From an uncultured Moraxella sp. (lineage in GTDB: Bacteria > Pseudomonadota > Gammaproteobacteria > Pseudomonadales > Moraxellaceae), in contig CAKAQU010000054.1 of assembly GCA_916720335.1 (NCBI GenBank), positions 1 through 10,956 on the forward strand: a stretch of 10,956 nt of DNA, read 5' to 3'. The position numbers and the translations under genes are program-made. Below the pieces are notes generated by a model. That model was not told the origin of the DNA and did no database searches. It saw only the letters and a list, made by a program, of their open reading frames with translations. Shown in pieces: positions 7,057-10,956 of this stretch; the first letter of the stretch is position 1, and the number at the start of each line of letters is the position of its first letter.

Positions 7057-8323
7057 TGTGGTTGACCCTGACGACTTAGAGGAGTTTCGTTTACTTGTGC
7101 ATTCAGCAGGCGCCAATGAGCTTTTGGTGGTTGCAGGTAGCCGAAATAAACCGAATGCTAAATATTTTGTTGGTACAGGTAAAGCTGAAGAAATCGCTGA
7201 AAAGGTAGCCGAGTTACAAGCTGATATTGTGATTTTCAATCATAATTTAAGTCCAAGTCAAGAACGAAATCTGGAAAGTTTATTAAAATGCCGAGTGCTT
7301 GACCGTACTGGATTGATTTTGGATATTTTTGCTCAGCGTGCCAGAACGTATGAAGGAAAATTACAAGTAGAGCTTGCCCAGCTGAATCATCTGTCCACGC
7401 GTCTTGTGCGCGGCTGGACTCATTTGGAGCGACAAAAAGGCGGTATTGGACTTCGTGGTCCGGGTGAAACTCAGTTAGAAACCGATAGACGACTTTTGCA
7501 AATTCGGGTAGGGCAGCTAAAAACCAAACTTGCCAAAGTTAAACAAACCCGCCAGCAAGGGCGCAGTCGTCGCCAAAAGTCGGATATACCAACGATTTCT
7601 TTGGTTGGTTATACCAATGCAGGCAAATCAACCTTATTTAATCGTTTGACTGATGAAACGATTTATGCAGCTAATCAATTGTTTGCAACGCTTGACCCAA
7701 CATTACGCCGAGTAAACTGGTCAGGTGTGGGTAATGTGGTTTTGGCAGATACGGTTGGGTTTGTGCGTCATTTACCTCATGAGCTGGTGGAAAGTTTTCA
7801 TGCTACGTTAGAAGAAACGTTACAAGCCGATTTATTATTGCATGTGATTGATGCATCCAGTGAAGACATGCACGCTCAAATTGCTGCAGTTAATGATGTG
7901 TTGCAACAAATTAAAGCCGATGCCCCTGTACTTTTGGTTTATAACAAAATTGATAAAAGTGGTGAAACGCCTGCAATCTATTACCAAAATCCCAACCTTC
8001 CAAGTCGGGTTTATGTATCTGCTAAAGATGGATTAGGTATTGATAAGCTGATTTATGCTGTTGGTGAGCTGTTAAGCGGCAGACTTGCTACCTACCATTT
8101 AACATTGCCTTATGATGCAGGCAAACTTAAAAATGCACTGCATGAACTTGGGGTTATTCAAAAAAGCGATTATGATGAGACAGGGCATGAGTGTTTAACC
8201 GTTGTTCTGGCAAACGATACTTTAAAAACATTATTGGGCAAATATCAAATTAACCCTTTTGATGTTCTATCGCCTCACGAAGCCAAAACGATGTTACCTG
8301 TTTTGGAAGATTTTGAAAAATAA
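7043..8323 (+). CDS. hflX: Ribosome-dissociating GTPase HflX, N-terminus shortened
   Basis: TRAFAC-class GTPase that binds the 50S subunit and splits stalled or hibernating 70S ribosomes under stress. From the ATG at 7043 it has 426 residues. An HflX N-domain contains YFVGTGKAEEI and NLSPSQERNLE, followed by the family-signature linker DRTGLILDIFAQRA and RLVRGWTHLERQKGG / GLRGPGETQLE. The GTPase core is intact: G1 GYTNAGKS (189-196), G3 DTVG (236-239), G4 NKID (301-304) and G5 SAK (326-328). Start is uncertain. The frame is open back to a TTG at 6959, but that stretch overlaps the likely promoter and looks non-coding, and the ATG at 7043 lacks a good Shine-Dalgarno. The usual first ~18 residues are absent from this frame (see the remnant at 7013-7056). 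No hfq lies upstream. Function is near certain; whether the protein is fully active is open. Confidence 0.9.
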   Translation: MDIYDVVDPDDLEEFRLLVHSAGANELLVVAGSRNKPNAKYFVGTGKAEEIAEKVAELQADIVIFNHNLSPSQERNLESLLKCRVLDRTGLILDIFAQRARTYEGKLQVELAQLNHLSTRLVRGWTHLERQKGGIGLRGPGETQLETDRRLLQIRVGQLKTKLAKVKQTRQQGRSRRQKSDIPTISLVGYTNAGKSTLFNRLTDETIYAANQLFATLDPTLRRVNWSGVGNVVLADTVGFVRHLPHELVESFHATLEETLQADLLLHVIDASSEDMHAQIAAVNDVLQQIKADAPVLLVYNKIDKSGETPAIYYQNPNLPSRVYVSAKDGLGIDKLIYAVGELLSGRLATYHLTLPYDAGKLKNALHELGVIQKSDYDETGHECLTVVLANDTLKTLLGKYQINPFDVLSPHEAKTMLPVLEDFEK

Positions 8324-8324
8324 A

Positions 8325-8975
8325 CTAATTTTGTTCAGCTATTACCAGTTTTTCTAGCCGTTCCAGAGCTTTGATAACATCTTGCTTGTATTGAGCGGAT
8401 TTTATCCAAGCAGGCAGGCGTGCAAAGTAACTGCTATTACTGGTTTGGATTAAACGTTCACGCAAATCGGTGGTGATGTATTTTTTGAATTCTTTTAAAT
8501 GAGCAGGATTGTACACACAAATAACCCCGCGTCTTGTGGGTGTTTGTAAATACAATGAAAAACCATAAACAGTAAGGGTTATATCGTTAGGATAATATTG
8601 AACCACATCACAGCGATGAATGGTAAAATGGGACGTTTTTTGACAAATAGGGCAGGTAATGGGTAAGGTTTCAGGAACAGTAATTTGATTTTTGGGCAGT
8701 GTTTTTTTTAACAGCAGCTGATTTCCACAGTAATGACAACGCTCCCGATGGCGAACTTCTTGTTTTTGTATATCGCCAACATAGGTTGGATTGGTGTGGG
8801 TGTCAAATACAAACCCACAAGAGCAGTGTACAATACAAGTAATGTGATGGCATTTTTGACAACGAGTTCTTTTATATTCTGTTTTTTGGTGACATCTTGG
8901 GCAATGTACCCACAAAACATCCAAAAATTGCCAATCCATCTGACCTGTATCTAAATGTCGTTTTGGTAACGTCAT
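8325..8975 (-). CDS. Cysteine-rich zinc-ribbon protein of unknown function
   Basis: I do not recognise a characterised family. The 216 residues have 13 cysteines, most in the first half as zinc-knuckle pairs: CPRC (25-28), CQKC (39-42), Cys47/Cys51/Cys53, CHYC (80-83) and CPIC (108-111). These could form two or three zinc ribbons. The C-terminal half is basic and mostly cysteine-free, ending in a likely amphipathic helix (~190-213). There is no signal peptide or membrane segment, so a cytoplasmic nucleic-acid- or protein-binding role is plausible but inferred. Start: the ATG at 8975 has a purine-rich GAAGAG about six bases upstream. The TAG stop is one base from the hflX stop (convergent), leaving no space for a terminator between them. 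It is divergent from lrgA. An A8 run in the coding strand (8702-8709) keeps the frame. Confidence 0.75.
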   Translation of the reverse strand: MTLPKRHLDTGQMDWQFLDVLWVHCPRCHQKTEYKRTRCQKCHHITCIVHCSCGFVFDTHTNPTYVGDIQKQEVRHRERCHYCGNQLLLKKTLPKNQITVPETLPITCPICQKTSHFTIHRCDVVQYYPNDITLTVYGFSLYLQTPTRRGVICVYNPAHLKEFKKYITTDLRERLIQTSNSSYFARLPAWIKSAQYKQDVIKALERLEKLVIAEQN

Positions 8976-9005
8976 ATTTTCTCTTCATTATCAATTATTT
9001 TAATC

Positions 9006-9034
9006 ATTTTACTAAAAAATAGCGAACATTTCCA
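9006..9034 (-). promoter_or_regulatory. Possible promoter of the zinc-ribbon gene
   Basis: On the minus strand, TGGAAA (9034-9029), a 17-base spacer and TAAAAT (9011-9006) match consensus at four and five of six positions. Predicted transcription start is near 8999, 24 bases before the ATG at 8975. Confidence 0.4.
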
Positions 9035-9127
9035 TCTTGTTACTTTTTAACTTTTTTACCATCGTGTTACTATGGCATTTACCGTTACAAAAAAACTGAC
9101 CACTCAATTAAAATAAGGGAGAAAACC

Positions 9128-9526
9128 ATGAAACCTGCTTATCACTCACCAAGTTTTTGGTTTGGCATGCTGGCAACGGTCATTATTGTGGTAACGGTGC
9201 GTGAAACAGCTTTGTATGTTTGTACTCTTTTAAAAATGCCAACCGCTGCAAATATTGTTGGACTGGTTACGTTGTTTTTGATATTAATGATGTATCGTTT
9301 TGTCAAAGGCGGATTGCCTTCATGGTTGAGTTATTCGGCTGGTTTATTATTGGTGGATAGCGGTTTTGCCTTTTTGCCTGTGTCAGCGGGGGCAGGTATT
9401 TTAATGTTTGGACTGGGTTTAGAATTTTGGGCGGTGTCTTTAACAATTATAATCAGCGTTGTATTGCCACTTTGGTTTATGGCAAAACTTGCTCAAGCAT
9501 GGCTTGTTAATGAAAAAAATCCTTAA
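9128..9526 (+). CDS. lrgA: LrgA/CidA family (YohJ-like) membrane protein
   Basis: Small inner-membrane protein of the LrgA/CidA holin-like family, the partner of LrgB. In Staphylococcus and Streptococcus such pairs influence murein hydrolase activity, cell death and pyruvate uptake; in gammaproteobacteria (YohJK) the role is less clear. It is 132 residues, which I recall as the length of E. coli YohJ. Four membrane segments are visible, roughly at residues 10-34, 40-58, 68-95 and 99-125. A conserved-looking FAFLPVSAGAG lies at 80-90. The start has AAGGGAG (9115-9121) six bases upstream. A ~50 bp gap separates it from lrgB, so the two are almost surely cotranscribed. I find no convincing promoter upstream and no LysR- or LytSR-type regulator beside it. 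Family assignment is good; physiological role is inference. Confidence 0.82.
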   Translation: MKPAYHSPSFWFGMLATVIIVVTVRETALYVCTLLKMPTAANIVGLVTLFLILMMYRFVKGGLPSWLSYSAGLLLVDSGFAFLPVSAGAGILMFGLGLEFWAVSLTIIISVVLPLWFMAKLAQAWLVNEKNP

Positions 9527-9569
9527 AAAATAAAAAGATAGCCAGTAACTACAATTACAGCCATCAAAA

Positions 9570-9574
9570 AAGGA
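9570..9574 (+). promoter_or_regulatory. Ribosome-binding site that fixes the lrgB start
   Basis: AAGGA lies seven bases before the ATG at 9582 but only one base before the ATG at 9576. The second ATG is therefore the likely start. Confidence 0.7.
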
Positions 9575-9581
9575 AATGGAT

Positions 9582-10289
9582 ATGCAAAATATAATAACTC
9601 AAATTGATAGTATGTTAATGATAATGGCATTTGCAATCACATTGATTGCTCATATAGGTGCAAAATATGTGCTGCGTTATCTTAACCGCTACATTCGTGG
9701 CATACCGATGATTATCATTGCAATTTGTTTGACGCTGTTTTTATTGTTTGTAGTACAAGTGCCTTATCAAACCTATTACGCTAATGCCAAACCAGTTTTT
9801 GACCGTTTGTTGGGATATAGCACGGTCTTATTGGCAGTGCCTTTGGCAGGTATGGATTTTAAAGGTTTGCCTATCAAAAAATTATCCGCAATTGTGATTT
9901 TAGCCAGTATTATTGGGGCAGTCTTGCCGATGTCTTTGGCGTATGTTTTTGGACTAAGTTACGATACCTTTTTGGCGTTTGCAACTCGCTCTGTAACCAC
10001 GCCTGTAGGCTTATCCATCGCACAAATTATCAATGCGCCATTGGTGATGGCAAACTTAATCATTATTGTATCAGGTATTTTGGGGGCAGGTATTTGTCGA
10101 TTGCTTTTTTTGAATATAGAGGATGATAGAGCAAAGGGGCTATCTTTAGGATTGGTAGCTCATGCGATTGGTACGGTAGAAGCTTGGCAAATTAGCCCAG
10201 TAGCAGGACGCTATGCAGCGTTTGGATTGGCAATTAATGGACTGGTTACGGCAGTGTGGTTGCCAGTAGTTATTATATGGATTTTTTAG
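9582..10289 (+). CDS. lrgB: LrgB/CidB family (YohK-like) membrane protein
   Basis: Polytopic inner-membrane protein of the LrgB family, working with LrgA. From the ATG at 9582 it has 235 residues, near the usual ~230. About six to eight hydrophobic segments span the chain. The family signature is clear: RSVTTPVGLSIA (136-147), followed by a hydrophobic segment, then GLVAHAIGTVEA (180-191) and a final segment ending WLPVVIIWIF. The upstream ATG at 9576 would add two residues, but the Shine-Dalgarno spacing favours 9582. It is the second gene of the lrgAB pair. I see no strong terminator in the 152 bases after its stop, so read-through towards the receptor gene is possible, though that gene has its own promoter signals. 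Confidence 0.88.
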   Translation: MQNIITQIDSMLMIMAFAITLIAHIGAKYVLRYLNRYIRGIPMIIIAICLTLFLLFVVQVPYQTYYANAKPVFDRLLGYSTVLLAVPLAGMDFKGLPIKKLSAIVILASIIGAVLPMSLAYVFGLSYDTFLAFATRSVTTPVGLSIAQIINAPLVMANLIIIVSGILGAGICRLLFLNIEDDRAKGLSLGLVAHAIGTVEAWQISPVAGRYAAFGLAINGLVTAVWLPVVIIWIF

Positions 10290-10374
10290 AGTTTATTTCT
10301 GCTAATTTGATAGTTGGTCATTTACATAATCATAAAAGAGTTTGAAAATATAGCAAAATATCTTTATTAATACT

Positions 10375-10391
10375 TTACATTTTTAATGTAA
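10375..10391. repeat. Inverted repeat upstream of the receptor gene
   Basis: TTACATT (10375-10381) and AATGTAA (10385-10391) form a perfect 7 bp inverted repeat with TTT at the centre. Its right arm overlaps the Zur-like box. It could be a second operator or a weak hairpin ending lrgAB transcripts, but no T-run follows. Confidence 0.35.
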
Positions 10392-10401
10392 TGATATAAC
10401 A
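10387..10401 (+). promoter_or_regulatory. Zur-box-like operator over an extended -10 box
   Basis: TGTAATGATATAACA matches the gammaproteobacterial Zur consensus as I remember it (TGTTATANTATAACA) at 12 of 14 defined positions. Within it, TGATATAAC (10392-10400) is an extended -10 element, predicting transcription start near 10407. A zinc-loaded repressor here would block the promoter directly. The next gene is a ZnuD-like receptor, a known Zur target in other bacteria, which supports the reading. Confidence 0.6.
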
Positions 10402-10404
10402 TAC

Positions 10405-10437
10405 CTTCCAATTTTTTACTGGGATAAAAGTTGGAAG
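10405..10437 (+). promoter_or_regulatory. Hairpin covering the receptor gene's ribosome-binding site
   Basis: CTTCCAA (10405-10411) pairs exactly with TTGGAAG (10431-10437). Inside it, TTTTA can pair with TAAAA past a small bulge, giving about 12 pairs around a short loop. The right arm holds GGAAG (10433-10437), the only Shine-Dalgarno for the ATG at 10442, so folding would hide it. If transcription starts near 10407, the first bases of the left arm may be missing from the RNA. Confidence 0.5.
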
Positions 10438-10441
10438 TAGT

Positions 10442-10956
10442 ATGAATCATAGTTATAAGGCGTTATATGCGTCATTATTTTTGATGGGATTTGCCAGCGA
10501 ATCACTTGCACAAACAGAGGTTATACAAACTGACTCGGTATTAACTGATACAGTATTAACGAACACAGCAGGTGAAATGCAAGCACAAGCATCAGATAAT
10601 ACCGAACAAAATTTTGTACGTTTACAAGATGTATTCATCACCGTAGAAAGAAAAAAAATGCATGGTAGCCTGTTACAGGGCAAAATGGGCGTTAGCGAAA
10701 AAATCATTGATAAAGACGTGCTAAAACAGCGCGGCGTAAATTTGGGCGATGCTTTATCTGATGAGTTGGGTATTCATGCTAGCAATTTTGGTGGCGGTTC
10801 ATCTGCTCCCGTGATTCGCGGACAAGAAGGTAAGCGTATTAAAATCCTAAACAGTGGTAGCGATGTATTAGATATGTCAGCTATGTCGCCTGACCATGCG
10901 GTAACAGTAGATAGTATGCTGGCAAACCAAGTAGAGGTTGCTCCACGCAAAACCTC
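10442..10956 (+). CDS. znuD: ZnuD-like TonB-dependent receptor, N-terminal part (3' end off the window)
   Basis: Outer-membrane TonB-dependent receptor, probably for zinc and perhaps haem. 171 codons are visible. A signal peptide (1-23, likely cleavage SLA/Q) precedes a polar Thr/Asp-rich linker, a TonB-box-like DVFITV (63-68) and a plug domain. The plug shows VNLGDALSDELGIHA (99-113), GGGSSAPVIRG (117-127), KRIKILN (131-137) and MSPDHAVTVD (148-157). These line up well with Neisseria ZnuD as I remember it (GIHASQYGGGASAPVIRGQ, FSPDHAIMVD). The plug normally continues QVEILRGP; here it reads QVEVAPRK just before the edge (see findings). The barrel is not in the window. The start ATG has GGAAG four bases upstream. 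A Zur-like box lies ahead. Receptor class is firm; the zinc substrate is inferred. Confidence 0.88.
   Translation, partial: MNHSYKALYASLFLMGFASESLAQTEVIQTDSVLTDTVLTNTAGEMQAQASDNTEQNFVRLQDVFITVERKKMHGSLLQGKMGVSEKIIDKDVLKQRGVNLGDALSDELGIHASNFGGGSSAPVIRGQEGKRIKILNSGSDVLDMSAMSPDHAVTVDSMLANQVEVAPRKT
10532..10561 (+). repeat. Two imperfect 15 bp tandem units in the receptor gene
   Basis: Two in-frame 15-base units encode DSVLT and DTVLT, followed by a degenerate NTA. They lie in the linker between signal peptide and TonB box. Copy-number change would keep the frame. The repeat is short and may be chance. Confidence 0.35.

Noticed and set aside
8702..8709. A8 run in the zinc-ribbon gene (a similar one at 5494-5501 in rnt) as phase-variation tracts
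   Set aside because: Runs of eight are expected in such AT-rich DNA, the frames are intact, and these are not typical phase-variable genes.
9576..9581. lrgB start at the ATG at 9576
   Set aside because: The AAGGA lies one base away, too close for initiation; the ATG at 9582 has a seven-base spacing.
10290..10374. Terminator or small RNA after lrgB
   Set aside because: No stable stem followed by Ts and no promoter; just AT-rich spacer.
10453..10707. Cys/Ser-rich open frame antisense to the receptor gene
   Set aside because: It lies wholly opposite a well-supported receptor frame and its composition is what antisense reading gives.

Overview
The window is an AT-rich stretch of ordinary bacterial chromosome. 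I place it in the gammaproteobacterial family Moraxellaceae, most likely Moraxella or a close relative. Grounds: protein similarity (PyrC, RNase T, HflX, YajQ and a ZnuD-type receptor recalled from Moraxella/Neisseria/Pseudomonas relatives), the pyrC-rnt gene pair, and the base composition. The genus is inference. I see no insertion sequences, prophage genes, CRISPR arrays, tRNAs or rRNAs. Coding density is high and no gene-free stretch exceeds about 200 bases.

Layout. (1) 1-2886 (+) is the C-terminal part of a very large helicase. A complete UvrD/Rep-type superfamily 1 motor follows a segment that looks like the tail of a RecQ-type helicase; the N-terminus lies off the left edge. (2) 2918-4372 (-) is gabD, succinate-semialdehyde dehydrogenase, convergent with the helicase and with its own promoter. 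(3) 4593-6839 (-) is a compact operon pyrC-rnt-yajQ: dihydroorotase, RNase T and a YajQ nucleotide-binding protein. It has a very good sigma-70 promoter (TTGACA-17-AATAAT), an ATGA stop/start overlap, and a rho-independent terminator at 4499-4530. (4) 7043-8323 (+) is hflX, divergent from pyrC. Its ancestral start appears to be out of frame with the rest of the gene. (5) 8325-8975 (-) is a cysteine-rich zinc-ribbon protein of unknown function, convergent with hflX with one base between stops. (6) 9128-10289 (+) is an lrgA-lrgB (YohJ/YohK-like) membrane-protein pair. (7) 10442 to the right edge (+) is the start of a TonB-dependent outer-membrane receptor resembling ZnuD. It is preceded by a close match to a Zur operator over an extended -10 box, and by a hairpin that could cover its ribosome-binding site.

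How the genes work together: pyrC, rnt and yajQ are probably one transcript (pyrimidine synthesis, RNA 3' end maturation, nucleotide signalling). The receptor looks like part of a zinc-scarcity response controlled by Zur. The remaining genes are housekeeping loci with no clear joint function. The points most worth a second look are the damaged hflX 5' end, the Zur box plus hairpin ahead of the receptor, the helicase fusion, and the uncharacterised zinc-ribbon protein. I did not find a convincing undescribed multi-gene system.
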